Below, piece by piece: positions 1 through 14,146 of a stretch of DNA of 64,000 nucleotides; within the stretch, counting starts at the first letter, position 1, and each line of letters begins with the position of its first letter. A program made the position numbers and the translations under genes. The notes beneath the pieces are model-generated. The model was not told where the DNA came from. It searched no databases and saw only the letters and a list, made by a program, of their open reading frames with translations. Source of the stretch: Venturia oleaginea (Eukaryota; Ascomycota; Dothideomycetes; Venturiales; Venturiaceae); assembly GCA_013176395.1 (NCBI GenBank), contig JABMLP010000027.1, positions 496,001-560,000 on the forward strand, written 5' to 3'.

Positions 1-195
1 GGGAATGGCGTTGACGAGGGTGTCTCCAATGGCGGCATTGTCAGGTGTCTGAGCAAAGATCTCACGGATTTTGGTATCAAATAATTTGTAGGGAGTGATG
101 AGGTCCACAACAGGGGTCTTGGGGTTGGCGAGATATGGTATAAATTCATCTCGCTCCACAGGAAGCTCCGGAAGAGACAAAGTTGCCATGGTCAT
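1..195 (-). CDS. 5' end of an unidentified gene, cut by the window edge
   Basis: The reverse strand is open from the window edge up to an ATG at 195, with a second in-frame ATG at 189. The 65 readable residues begin MTMATLSLPELPV and contain no stop. They are mixed polar and hydrophobic, with no signal peptide or membrane segment, so the visible part looks cytosolic. I do not recognise the family. Codon use is ordinary for the neighbouring genes. The stop codon and most of the protein lie outside the window, so no function is proposed. The reading frame and a sensible start context are the only support. Confidence 0.5.
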   Translation of the reverse strand, partial: MTMATLSLPELPVERDEFIPYLANPKTPVVDLITPYKLFDTKIREIFAQTPDNAAIGDTLVNAIP

Positions 196-1205
196 GATGA
201 AGTACAATGGGAAAGGAGATGGAAATTGGAGGGCAGTCAAAGGTGTTCCGAAAGATTGATGCTGTTTGTGGTCTGGTGGAAGCAGGATTGCATGAGGTTG
301 GAACAGTGAAGCAGGTATTGAATTTGAAAGCAGCTGGCTGGGAAAGTGAAAAGACGACGCGTCATGCCTGATTTATGGCAAAGCGCGTAACGCCACTGTC
401 GCGAAATGGTAACGCCAGATGGTGATGCTGCCTGTTGGGAAGACATGGGCCCGAGGCAGCAGTGAGAGATTTTGAGGCATGTACAATCCTGTGAGGCAGC
501 AGAGGCGCAGAGGCAGCAGAGGCGCAGAGGCAGCAGAGGCACTGACGGTACCGATCGACCATGATCTAATGGACAGCCGTTTAGGCGGTGATGGTTAAGT
601 AGGGATCGTGGGAGGTTGGGGAGATTACTGGCTGTAGGGGACGAGGGGATGAGCTGAAAGTGGGTCGCAGCTCTGACCAGGCAAGGCGCTGATCAGTCTG
701 TGGCATTCGAACCAACAAAGGAGATCGATGGTTACATAGTAACAAGCAACAATGCAGATTGTTTGAACAAAGCAAGAGTTCCTCCAGAATCGTGGATATT
801 TCCAGCCGAGAAATCGCCCATCCTCAGCCGTATCGTGCGTCAAGAGAGGATTAAAGCGCTTCATAGGGATCATGAATACGAAGTATGGTCGCGTATTGAA
901 TTATATTCAAGGTCACGGAACAAACGACAGGAGTGAGAAGTAGACGAATAGTTCAATTACACACTAAATATGCATCATATGCACGCTCAAACGTTCAAAA
1001 ATGCAAATATAAGATATCGGCAAGCAGACATTAAAAACGAGAAAGGGGGATATCAGGCCAAAACAACAAGCACGCTCAGCTTTCCAATGATAGGCTTAAC
1101 AAAGATAATATTGGTACACGACACCTACGCACACACACGGGATAGAATCTCCAAACCTCTGGCAAAGCAAAAATAACCATTTTTCATTTCATGCATGCAA
1201 AACGA
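196..1205. other. Intergenic stretch without a supported gene
   Basis: About 1 kb between the starts and ends of two minus-strand genes. The open frames here are short and low in complexity, and I see no splice-consistent gene. It contains one small tandem repeat (listed separately) and an A-rich stretch near 960-1180, probably the 3' flank of the GH17 gene. Confidence 0.5.
493..540. repeat. Short GA/GC-rich tandem repeat
   Basis: A 17 bp unit, GAGGCAGCAGAGGCGCA, is repeated nearly three times head to tail. It is a minisatellite-like tract with no visible gene around it. Confidence 0.8.
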
Positions 1206-3193
1206 TTAGAAAAGTTTAGCACAACCAAAGAATTGCTCAACACCAAAAGAGCCGGCAGACTTCCAAGCATCATCGTCGTAGGAAAAGATGACCGAGTGGT
1301 CACCAGCCTTGTCAATAATGTCGGCAATGGCCTTGGCTTGGTCCAGTGGCGAGGCAATAGCCATATTGTTGGGCTTACCAGCTGATGGCCACCCAGACTC
1401 CAAGTTGTAAGCGGTCTTGCCAGGGCAAACAGCAGCAACGAGAGCCAATTGACTGCTGACGAAAGTACCAGCCTCAGAGGAGCTGACACTAGAGGTGAAG
1501 TATGGCTGGACGTTGGCAGCGACAACGTCGATGACGCTGCAAAGGGCACCAGCGGACTCCTGGAGCTTGTCGATGGGCTCAGTGGTGGTGCATGGACCAG
1601 AGTAACCTGCAGCAGACCAGGTGGACTTGGCCTCGGTGATGAAAGCAGCGAGAGCAGATGCGGAGCAGTAGTTGTTGAAGATGGCCTCATTTCCGATGAC
1701 AATCATGGAAACAATGTCCCAGTTACCGGCAGATCCCCAGGCGGAGATCTCCTTAATCTGAGGGCGGGCATCATCGATGCCTGCAGCCTTGATGAAGACA
1801 CCGAGGATGAGCTTCATGCCGTACTTCTTAGCGGAAGCACCGATGTTGACAAGTCCGGAGCAGTCGGTGGCGTAGAGACGGATAGTGGTGAAACCCTTTG
1901 ATTGGATAGCGGCTACATCGACATCAACCTCGGACGCAGTCTTGCACTGGCCAGCGCTGTTGTATGGAGTGTAGGTCATGGCCCATTTCTTTCCGTTGAC
2001 CTTGACAGCTGGAGCAGAAGCGGATGGCTTAGCGGAGGAGACGGGTGATGAGATAGCGAAGGAGACGGATGATGAGATGGTGGAAGAGCTGTAGACAGAT
2101 GGGGCAACCGATGATGGGACAGCCAAGGATGGGACGACCGATGATGGGACAGCCAAGGATGGGACGACCGATGATGGGGCAATTGCTGATGGGACAACTG
2201 CTGATGGGACGACTGGAGGGGCTGGAGTCGACTTGGAGTACACAGAGGTGACAGCTGACGTGGTGTATTTGGCAGTCACAGTGGCGACCTTGGTAGTGGT
2301 AACGGCCTCGTATGGGCAGACATAAACCTCATCATAGGCAGTAGCAGTGTAAGTCGCGGCTGGCACAGTGTAGTCACCAGGAGTATAGGTTGTTGGAATG
2401 GCGTAGACGATGATAGTCTTGGTGCTGAGAACAGTGACGGTTGGTGTAACTGGGGTGTAGACACCGGCGGATGGGCAGACGGTGGTAGTGTAGCTGACAA
2501 CATCGGTGACCTTGCCGCCATTCGTCTCTTGTGCGACGTATGGGCACGTGATGGTGCTTAATCCGTTGACAGTGGTCGAGTATCCTCCAAAGGTATTGGT
2601 TCCCGAGGTCAGGCTGGTGGTCTTCTTGGCAACAACAGTAATCGTGTTGTTGAGGTGTACGGTTACAGTTGGGAGTGCATAAGTGCCTGGGGTCTTGAAG
2701 ATGGTGACCACTGGAGTTGGGGCAACAATGATTGGGGTCACAGTGCTGTAAGCAGTGCTGGTGGGTGGGACGATAGGCTTGACCGGGGCTAGATATCTAG
2801 TCAGCGTTGGGTCACTTACTGTTTTGATAATCAAAACATACTGGTGGAGTCATCAGCGTAGACTGTGACAGTTTTGGTGAAGGTAGCCAGGCAAGTCTCG
2901 ACCGGCTTCACTGGCGCGACCAAGGTACCGCTGCTGGTATACTCTGGAACCTTGGAGTCGCTGTATGAGGAGCTCTTGCTGATGGTCACTGGCTTCGCTG
3001 GGGTGCTTGGCGTCTTGTAGGCTGAGGATAAAGACGAAGCCGCTGAGGAGGTGGAAGGCTTGATGGCAGACGCGGGTGTCGCCGAGGAGACAACTGGCAT
3101 GTCGTAGTCGTAGCCGTACTCAGCTCTCTTTGCGTGGTGCTCGTGGAGAGCAGCGACAGAGCCTGCCGCGATGGCAATAAGGCCGGCCTTCAT
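1206..3193 (-). CDS. GH17 cell-wall beta-1,3-glucanase-like protein (btgE type)
   Basis: This is probably a secreted or wall-anchored enzyme that acts on beta-1,3-glucan. Two exons (3193-2842 and 2788-1206) are joined across a 53 bp intron with GTATGT, CTGAC and TAG signals, giving 644 residues. The N-terminus has a short hydrophobic stretch after MKAG and a KR site near residue 22, which suggests secretion and Kex2-type processing. A long Ser/Thr/Pro/Val-rich linker follows, with repeated VPS-type units. The last 260 residues form a GH17 domain. The acid/base glutamate lies in VIGNEA and the nucleophile in NLESGWPS. The layout matches Aspergillus BtgE-like proteins, although reaction specificity (hydrolase or glucosidase) cannot be read from sequence. 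The frame is intact, so this is likely a working gene. Confidence 0.9.
2099..2190. repeat. Tandem repeat inside the GH17 linker
   Basis: A 30 bp unit built from GATGGGACAGCC and GATGGGACGACC half-units is repeated about three times in frame. It encodes the alternating VVPS and AVPS steps of the low-complexity wall linker, which is a typical site of length variation between strains. Confidence 0.75.
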
Positions 3194-4384
3194 ATCGACA
3201 GATTCTCGTTATGCGCGTTGAATCGTAAGTTCCAATTAAGACAATAGCTATTATCGCAAGTAGTAATGAACGGCCGCTGAACGAGTGAAGCGGTTGATGA
3301 GAGGAAAACGACAGACTGTCGAGCAAAGGAAAGCAGGACAAAGATAGTATTATGGTAGAAAGCAGGTACGGTGAGAGGAGGCACAGGAAATGAGCACGAA
3401 GTCGACGGCAGTCCGTGAGGCATTGCCTTGTCCAAGCTGGGTTAGCATCAAGGGGTAAAAGCCACTGATGGCGCACTAGGATGGCTCCCATTGGTAGACC
3501 CCAGACGGTAGTGGCTTGACGTTACGGAGGGAAAGGCTTGGGTTGTATCTTTCCTTTCTTTCCTTGAAGGAAGATGGCGCCTCATTTCCTCTCCCTGTGG
3601 TGGAGAGACGTGCTACTGGCAAACAGCAACCCGGCGCGAACAGCGCTGGCATTCCATTGGGTTCTGAGTTCGCGAACTTTTATTGTACGCTGTGGCTCTG
3701 TCACGCCCTGCATTCTCATAATGCCACGCGAGGGTGAAGTTCTGTTGCTGGAGGGGAAATGTTGTAGAGGTGCGGTTGTCGTAGGTCGCAAGTCGTCTCG
3801 CAGTCGCACACGCCAGCCGCTTTGCAAGCGACCCGCTTTCCATTGTTTATCAAAACAAACATCAGTGGAGTAAACGGTAAACAAAGACCCATCTCGACCC
3901 AAACAGGACGAAACGGCAATGGTCGACTATCGACCACCAGCTGTTTCTTTTGTCCAGGCAGCCATCAGCAAATGAATCGCTTCAGAATCGTGACGATTCG
4001 TCATCGCACAAACCGGAGAAATTGCTTTGTCGTCAGAAACAAAAACAACCGTGTTAGCAGTTCGCATACACACTTGCTCCAAGAATAGTGAAATAAGACC
4101 CTGCAAGAGCACGCTAGACATTGGCTAGGCCAAAATCATCACACCCTCGGCCATCTGCAGCATATCATTTTGAATTCTACGAAGTCGACGAATGTCCTCA
4201 TTTCGAACACGGGGCCCTCACAATCGGATCGTGGGCTTGACGACATCAATTGCTTGACCAATGCCATCGTACCCCGGTGAAACCCGCAGAGAGATGCCTT
4301 TTCATTGGTTGGATGACTTCTTCGCCGATTCCACCGTGCTGTTCTTTCGAAGTTTTGTCCAGCCGACCGCAGCCCCCGGTTTCG
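3194..4384. other. Upstream region of the GH17 gene, no gene seen
   Basis: About 1.2 kb between the GH17 start and the ATG14 stop. Open frames on both strands are short, lack splice support and do not resemble proteins. It should contain the GH17 promoter on the right-to-left strand and the ATG14 3' flank; I cannot point to a specific site. Confidence 0.45.
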
Positions 4385-6138
4385 TCAATAACGGGGAGGG
4401 TCCGGCGCTGCTCTGGCTCTCGGCACGGGCCAGTTTGATCCCGCTGATCGTCTTGGATTCTCCGACACTGCGTTGCTCTGCACAGCCTTTCCGCCTTTGT
4501 CGTCATGTTGGCGACCCCCTACAAGTACAGCCTGATCCTCCGCCCTGTCTAGCTCCCACTCCACTCCATCAACTACCTCCCATTCTGCTCTCTGAATCTC
4601 CGCCCGCAGATACTCCTTGATCTTGTCAAGAGACCGTGCGGGGTTTTGCAGCTTCCAACTCTGCATTATCTCTTTACCGCTCTGATATCCGAAAAACGAA
4701 TGGGCTGTGCCATGGGAGAACTGACCGAACAGAGCCGGCACACGTGACCGAGGTTCTGACGTAATAGCATTTGGACCAGACTCCCTGCCTTCTGGCCCCA
4801 TAGACTCAGTCCGAGGCATGGAGTCTTTCGTCTCATCTAACAGTAAATTCCAAAGGTTCCGTCCCATCGAACATATGTCGACTTCCGAGTTCAACCCGCC
4901 CATGCCTTGGGTTTTACAGAGCCATGCAATGTCCCATGCCAAAAGTGTGACGCCTTCGACGAACATAGAGAAGCCTGGTGGATCGTCTCTCGAAAACTTG
5001 GCTAGTGGAGACTGCACAAATAGCGGTCGTGGTCGAGGTACGGTTCTGTAATCAGCAGTTCGAGATATCGCTGGGCTGCTAGCGGACGACGGGCCACTGC
5101 CAGCAGAAGAGAATTGCAAGTCGTGGGACGTATATGACGACGGAAGGTTAAATATGGTGGCAAGCGGATAGTCGCGATGGGGCAGTGTAATCTCGGCTGG
5201 TAAACGGAGGGCTAGATAAGTCGAGACTCGGACTGTCAAGTACGCAAGCTGGGTCAAGGAGGCAGTCAGCTCTTCCGGTTTGGCAGCTACGAAACGTCAG
5301 TCAGAATCATAATCAAAATTGACAGTGTACGGTCTCCGCCTCGAGTCTTTTGCAGACCAGACCTATCTCTGGTGAAACAATATACTATCATGCCAACTGC
5401 GGTTCAAGAAGAGGATCGTGGCCTAGAAATACCAGCCTTCTCGCTTCAAAGGCAACTCAAGAAATGGAGCACTTGACTGGAGAGCAATGAAGATGAGGAC
5501 TTACTGTGAAGCTCGCGCAGGTCGAAGATATTTAACCCCGTACCGATCGTGTAGTACTCGCGTATCACACCATCCTCTCTCGCTCTCTTAGTACGTTTTA
5601 GACCAGCAAGTCTTGCAGCCTCTCTGCACAAGGAGGATCTGCCAACAACGATATCCTCGTGCTTCATCTCCCATCTGCGTTTCATTCTCTTGATCGAGCC
5701 TTCCACTGTTTCTAGTTCCTTCTTCTCGCGACCTTCTCGGCCATAGGTAGCAGACTCGGCATCAGAGCGTCGCTGCGAAAGGGCTGCCTTCTTGCTAAAT
5801 ATATTCTTCTTATGCTCATGCATTTCTAGATTCAAGGCTTCTGCTCTCTCGCTGATGAGGCGGATTCTCTCAAAAAGTGCTGCTGACTCCGACTGTATAA
5901 CCGAAAGCTCATGTGCCTTTGCGCAGTCGTGCGTGTCTATAATCGCCCCGGACAGCGACAGACTCTCCCGAGGTGCAATATTGTCAGCAGCCTTGACTAC
6001 AGCCTCCACTCTCCGGCCCATGGCCTCTTTATCGGCGAGCGTAACAGCATATTCGTGTCGAACAGGATAGAGGGCCGAGCGAGCACAGATATGGCAGTGG
6101 AATGGAGGTTTATGTTGTCCGCATATATCGCATTCCAT
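4385..6138 (-). CDS. ATG14: ATG14, autophagy subunit of the PI3-kinase complex I
   Basis: Atg14 directs the Vps34-Vps15-Atg6 lipid kinase complex to the pre-autophagosomal site. Exon 1 (6138-5505) and exon 2 (5286-4385) join across a 218 bp GTAAGT...GTAG intron and give 511 residues. The N-terminus has the paired CxxC motif typical of the family (Cys3, Cys6, Cys15, Cys18), followed by a long charged coiled-coil region. After the splice, the conserved core reads STYLALRLPAEITLPHRDYP, which I recognise from fungal Atg14. The C-terminus carries FGQFSHGTAH and a segment ending AEWEVVDG, as in orthologues. It is transcribed divergently from the next gene. The intron is longer than its neighbours', but the frame and conserved residues across the junction support it. 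The last 40 residues after the conserved part are not recognisable. Confidence 0.9.
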
Positions 6139-6609
6139 GGCTCGTGTTCGTGGTGTTGGTGCCTGTCGTGGCCGTAGGCAAAGCTCAGGGTGCTCCTCAT
6201 ATCATGGTATGACGGGTAAAGTCTGGAAGAAGGTCGAACTGCGCTTTGGGAGTCAGTAGATGCTATCGATTGTTGTGGATGCTGATAAGTCCCTGGTCAT
6301 TGCTGTTGGGTTTGCAGGAGATTGGCGCATGCTCTGGGCGAAGGGCGTACCTTCAAATACATGTAGGATTCCAAGATGGGTGCGAAAAGAAAGGGGGATA
6401 GTAGATTGGGGCGTTGAGTGACTGGAAGTGGCACACGGGTGACTTCGTTGATAGTTCGTGTTCGTGATTCATTTAGCCCGCATTTCAGGGTTCAACTTGA
6501 GAGCGCGTCAGGTTCCAACCAGCGACAACATCCATTTCGTCTTTCCAGATCCCACATCCTTTGTTCCTACAGCCACCTCCCTTGCTCCGCTTGGCTGCAG
6601 CTCAATACA
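6139..6609. promoter_or_regulatory. Shared divergent upstream region
   Basis: A 470 bp spacer separates the ATG14 start on the minus strand from the start of the next gene on the plus strand, so both promoters must lie here. The last 70 bases before the plus-strand ATG are pyrimidine-rich, as in many fungal leaders. No specific operator is visible. Confidence 0.5.
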
Positions 6610-7337
6610 ATGAACGGTGTCGGATCCTCTCCGCAGTCTCTGTTCGGTCGCAAGAAGGACGAAGACAACAAGGACCAGATCCAAGACACCATTGCAGCTG
6701 ACGCCCAGCGGGAGTCTCTCACACGAACGGTTACACCAACCCAAGCCAGGTCAGATATCACTGAAGTGCCATCAACCCCTTCAAGCGCTCCTGGCGGTAA
6801 GGCCGGAGCCGGATCTGCAAATGGAGCCGCATCAATGGCCGAACTTGCTGTCGAACGCGAAGATGAGATGGAAGTAGACCCAAAACAGGATATCCAAAAG
6901 TTTGATTGGGAAGATCTTGAGCAGCGTTACCACCGCATGATTGGAGACCAAACTCTTGCCGAGGAACAGCTATATGAAGAGTTCTTGCAGCTCATAAATG
7001 TGCGAGCTTCCGCTTCAACGCGCGTCAGCATACCACGCTCACACATGTCCAGTACTTCACTATATGGTCTGAGACAACTCAAAGCTATGAAGTCGATAGA
7101 TCGTTCAAACGGTTAGTAGTTTACTGGCTTCTTATGCAGACCGGTGCAGCTAATCTCAACATAGCCTGAAGACACGCATACACCATGTCCAGTCTTCCGA
7201 GGATCAGTTCGAGGAAAAGCTGAAGCATTGTAGGTGATACACAGTCTTCATCGAGATCAACTTGCTGACTGTATTCTCCAGACATAAGCGTAGTGGATGC
7301 CTTTACAAGTGCGCTCGCCCTCCTCAGAAAGTCTTGA
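6610..7337 (+). CDS. Small conserved-looking protein, function unknown
   Basis: Four exons (6610-6999, 7053-7111, 7165-7229, 7282-7337) with introns of 53, 53 and 52 bp keep one frame and give 189 residues. The first 75 residues are polar and probably disordered. From about residue 85 the protein is rich in acidic and aromatic residues, with the pattern DWEDLEQRYHRMIGDQ. The spliced C-terminal half reads like a helical bundle with conserved-looking aromatic and charged positions (YFTIWSETTQSYEV across the first junction). I believe the C-terminal half belongs to a small fungal family, but I cannot name it. The first donor (GTGCGA) is weaker than the others. The protein has no signal peptide or membrane segment. 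Confidence 0.7.
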
Positions 7338-9762
<2,425 letters not shown>

Positions 9763-10057
9763 GCGCTTGCGACTTCCTTTTTGGTAAGCATATTGAATCT
9801 CAGCTAGATTTTGGGCGATGCATAGTTCTGCTCTGGGGGAGGAAGCAATGATGATTTATTAGATCTTGCGGGAATGATCTGTCAAATGACATAGACGTTT
9901 CCACGATACCTCTCACCCTCGATCTTTTGTTGACATTGTGTTAGACGCCCATCCAGCCTTTCAATGGTGCGCCAGATGTACCACGCTGCACGATTCAACG
10001 CCATCATTTCACATTGTTCAATAGCATCAGGCCGATGTCATGAGCCAGAACCATACT

Positions 10058-10591
10058 TCACAGCCACTGCTGAAAATAGTCCACCGTCGCCTCGTAGGCG
10101 ATGTCCATGAACTTACGAGCCTCTCGAGGCCCTAAAAGAACATAAGCACCCGAACAGCCATCCTGATCTACATAGATAGACTGACAAAGCTGGAACACTG
10201 CCTCCAACTGCCCCCATTTCTTGCAGCCAGCTCTTCTCCACAAATCCCATATCCCCTGCAATACTGTCATGTACGCGAGATAGCTCTTCCGTCCAGCCTC
10301 AAATGGCTACAGCCATGGTGTTTTTGGTCCAGTATACCGAGGGATAGGTCGTTGCTTTTGCGGCGGACGTGAGACGCGCGGAATGCAGGAGTATCTTTTG
10401 GCGTAATTCGCGTGGTAGCGAGGGGGAAAGTAGTAGGTTCGCGGGCGCTAGATTGGCCTCTCAATATCATGATGCCTTGCCGTGTAAGGACTGCAACGTG
10501 GGTGATAAGAAGCACTGTGTGTTCTTGGCAAGTTGACTTACCTCTTCTTTTGACCGCCATTGCTACCCTTTCCTTGAGCTTCGACTGACAT
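10058..10591 (-). pseudogene. Unknown gene with two in-frame TAG codons
   Basis: An ATG at 10591 opens a 17-residue exon that ends at a perfect GTAAGT donor. A 51 bp intron (10491-10541) leads into a frame running to a TGA at 10058. This frame looks like real protein for its whole 143 codons but is interrupted by TAG at 10448-10450 and at 10307-10309. After the second TAG the sequence is clearly protein-like, with motifs such as GRKSYLAYMTVLQGIWDLW and LEAVFQLCQSIYVD. Both stops are one C-to-T step from CAG (Gln). No intron of plausible size removes either TAG. I do not recognise the family. It is either a recently inactivated gene, an allele with two point mutations, or a gene read through TAG. 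Intact genes around it use TAG and TGA as normal stops. Confidence 0.55.
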
Positions 10592-11580
10592 GATGTCTAT
10601 AAACAAGTTGACTGCAGGTTTTATTATCGAATATGAGCGTGCATTCGCCGTCTTTTTGTTGTGGAAGCTTGTTGTTGTTTATTGGGAGAGGAATTTGTGC
10701 TGCTAGAACTTGACATGGTAGGACTACAAATTCTCTATCCGTTGACAACACTCAAAAGTCTGATCTGACCATCTATATTGAAGATCGAAGCGAGATGCCG
10801 AACTCAACTTGCCAGAAATTCATCGTATTGATCTCGAGGCTAAGAACTTCATAGCCAATGAAATATGCGATTACTGTCATATGTTTGAAGGGTATTGAAT
10901 CAACAACGCCGTTCTATTGAGGTCACGTAAGCTTTAAGGGCACGGTATCAAATGAGGTAAATGTCGCCATTATCTGAAAGGTATTCCTAAAAGGTATTCT
11001 TCAAATGCTCGCCATTGAAATCTTGCAATTCCCCAGCAAACGACCTTCCTATTGCCCTTGACGGTCTCGCTATACATTCTTACCCAAGCTTTCATAGTTT
11101 GATCAATATCTTGCTTTTTCCAGGTACGGCACCAGTATTTCCGACAAGGTGAGTTTTGAATTTGATTTTTTTGGCGTAGTTCAAGTTGACGCGAGGAAAG
11201 TGCTAGGTAGCCTACCAGTAAGTATGGTCTACTTTCTATGGTAGGCTCTCACAAATGTGAGGTGCAGTGGCCTGTCATCTTGCGAGTGACATGCAATCCC
11301 GTCACGTGGCAAGGAGACATGAACTGCATTATTGTTCGGTTTACCATAGTTTGACAAGGCGAAACGTGAAATGGAAATGTCCTATTGGTCTCTAGAATGC
11401 ACACTGCACGTGGGGCATTCCTAAGTAAGGTAACCGTCGATTTTCCACGGTTCAACCAGGCGGAAGGAGACACCAGACACCTCTGTCACGGAATGAGCGT
11501 CCACCACCATCTACGCCATCGCTATAAATTAAAGTCCCTGCAATTTCTTTCCACTCCAGCCAAGCTTATCCATTTTCAAT
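10592..11580. other. Intergenic region, no gene seen
   Basis: About 1 kb with short, unconvincing frames only. It must hold the promoters of the minus-strand relic to the left and of the UBC/F-box gene to the right. A TATAAAT-like run at about 11523 lies some 55 bases before the next start and could be a TATA element. Confidence 0.4.
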
Positions 11581-13430
11581 ATGGCTCAAACTCGAACCCA
11601 AATCCTGGCGACCCGACGCCTCGTAGATATCGACGAACTCGTTAGCAAACCCTACCCGGGCATCGAGCTTCGAGTTCAGGATGCGAACCTCTCAGTACTC
11701 TGTCTGATACTTTCGCCGCCAGAACAGAAGCCGCTTCATTTGAAGATACATCTTGGCCCGGACTACCCTCTCAGTCCTCCAACAGTCTCGATACAAAGCG
11801 ATGTCGAGCACCCAAACATCTACGGCATTTATGTATGCGCGAGTATCCTCAATGACGACGAAGCGTATACTCCGGCATACACACTGAAGGGAATCGCTAT
11901 CCAGCTGCTCAGCTTTTTCGCTTCCGAAAGCATAGAGCAGGATCATGGGGCTGTGATCAGTCGCAGTGAATACTCGATGTACTCACACCGCCCTATTATA
12001 CAACCATATGCCTTCGTTTGCGGAAAGTGTGATTTTGGCAAGGAAAACTCTGATTCAAGGATGTCTGTGAACGCCATCAGCAATGCGCTTCCAAGTGCTG
12101 GTGCCATTGTGAAGGACCCTCTCACCTGCCCCATCGCCAGACTTGGCGACGAGATGCTTCTTCAGATCTGTGAAAAGCTCGAGACAGAGGACCTCCTTCG
12201 TGCAGCATCAGCGTGGGAACCCTTCTGACGTATGCTGCATACAATCACGCCGATCCGCAACTTGCGATGCTTCATTTTGAAGGAGGGCTTCAAAGAAGCA
12301 AATCTCGGTGTTGGAGTGCACGTCAGGAGAGGATCCTTGCAGTCTGAATTTGACCTTATCTCGTCTTCTGCTTTCACCAATCTCCAGGTTCGCCGGTCCA
12401 TATACGGTCTCTGTTTCGAGCATTGGCTACCACTTCCTCGCTCCCAGGCTCATTGGCATCGAGTGCAGAGATCGCTACTCAACGATTCTCTCGACGGTAT
12501 CAGGCGGTCCATGACTCATTCATCGCCCGTCACCCGCGTGCAGGTTCTCTACACGTTCTTGAATGATGTAGTTGTACGTCTGTCAAGGGCAGCATCAGGC
12601 AACCCGGAGGAAGTACCAAGAGGCCGAGTTGTGCAGAAGAGTACTCTGATGTACGCTTCGGAGAAAGCTGTGGAGGGCTATCTTTCCCTGTTCCACCTTC
12701 TGGTATGCATGGCACTGCAGCGAAGGGGCAGCTCGATAGACTTTTAGGAGGACAGGAGGACAAATCTGCAGTGCCTAATATTGGCCATCTCCTCATATCT
12801 CGGCTGTTGGCAGACATCGATGCCGGTGGCAGCCCCAATAATGCCGAAGACGTTACGATTGCCATCGTCAGAGAGACAGTGACTCGCAATGTGGTATGGA
12901 TGCTCGATTCCAAGGGTGCTGATTTGGCGGAATTGAGCTACATCGAGCCATCTACCACCTCTGATTATCGCCTTCAGAAGACATTTGAGGCAAGCCGCAC
13001 TTCTTACCAACTGCTCATATTTTCGAATCTCATGCGTCGCGTTGTACTCAGTACACATACTGTAGGCACCCTGACGCTCGATTCGATGCGACAAACACTC
13101 TTCCAAACGCACGGTGTCCCTAGCCCTGGTGTCGCTGCAGATATCGCTCAGTCTATTCGCCAGATTCAAAAGGTCGACAATTTTGTTGACTTCCTTATGG
13201 CCATGGACGTCAAGCATATACCAAAGAAGTCCAACTTCGTCGACCTTCTTAAGAAGACAGTCACAGAGAGTATGGAAAAGGGCTACTCGAAGTGGGCGTT
13301 GACGCAGGAGAGGGCATTATGGTTGAGGCTGACTGAGGAGCCGGATGTTGAGAAAGTGGAGGGAATGGCGCCAATGAGTTTCATGGGAGAGATTCCGTCG
13401 TTCTTACCAGGACAGGCACATGGCCGTTAG
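11581..13430 (+). pseudogene. UBC-fold and F-box protein gene, broken by a TGA and a frameshift
   Basis: The first 215 residues carry a ubiquitin-conjugating-enzyme-like fold with HPN at residues 77-79 and a cysteine at 86, where E2 enzymes have the active site. An F-box-like segment follows near residue 185 (LTCPIARLGDEMLLQICEKL). An in-frame TGA at 12226-12228 then interrupts the frame. The same frame continues at once with clear protein sequence to about 12720. There the reading frame shifts before a third block that runs to the stop at 13430. The three blocks together match the order of a fungal UBC/F-box family that I recall only in outline. The TGA is one C-to-T step from CGA (Arg). No intron-sized segment explains either break. 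A shortened 215-residue UBC-like product could still be made from the first block. Confidence 0.7.
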
Positions 13431-14146
13431 AATAGCCGCCAGAGCGGTGGAAGGCGGGGAGTTTGGGGGAGGGGGATGGGAATGGGAATGGGGCGATGCC
13501 GTGGACGGCGCTGAGGTGTTGACATTCGTTGCTTCCAGGTTATCCTCAGGCATCTGATGCTGAATCCATTGCATACATTGTTGGGCAAGAGAACCAAGAG
13601 TCGGTCGCTAGGAGAAATTCGGCTGTGCTCGGTTCTCTGTATCACGGTAAAAGTGAACGGAGCAACTGCTTGTCGGCTCGAAAGGAACTGGAGGCGATTG
13701 GAACATTGGGCTAGGGAACTTTTTTATTATCAGTACACTGATGAATTTCAATGCCATTCAATTTTACCCAAGCTTTTGTAATGCCATTGCTGCGAGCCCA
13801 CCTATGATATTCACTCTCTCCCCGGTCACAGTGGTCTCATCAATTCATTGCCTCTCGTGGGACCATTAAACAATCTGCAGACCACACATCTGAACCGGAC
13901 ATGATCAGAAATTTCCCGCTTCTGAATTCCTAGAGCGCCCCTTGGCAACGGGGATCTTCCGGTTTCATGGGCTCTTTGAGAATAAATTGGCAGCTTGATG
14001 TTGGTGTTGATGTTGGTGTTGATGTTGATGTTCTCTTAATGAAGTTGGGTTGGTTGGCGGCCTCGCTGCTTATTCATCCAAATTCGAGGTCCCGTCTTCC
14101 CATGTCAATGATTGAACGCATCATCAACTGAATCATCCCAAACATC
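13431..14146. other. Intergenic region with a small repeat
   Basis: About 700 bp between the UBC/F-box relic and SCO1, without a supported gene. It contains the tandem repeat listed next and an A/T-rich tail that is probably the 3' flank of the left gene. Confidence 0.45.
13993..14032. repeat. GATGTTGGTGTT microsatellite
   Basis: A 12 bp unit, GATGTTGGTGTT, is repeated about three times with one variant copy. It lies about 120 bp before the SCO1 start. Confidence 0.75.

Noticed and set aside
1449..1901. Long plus-strand open frame inside the GH17 gene
   Set aside because: It is antisense to the conserved GH17 catalytic domain and has low-complexity composition; it is a shadow frame.
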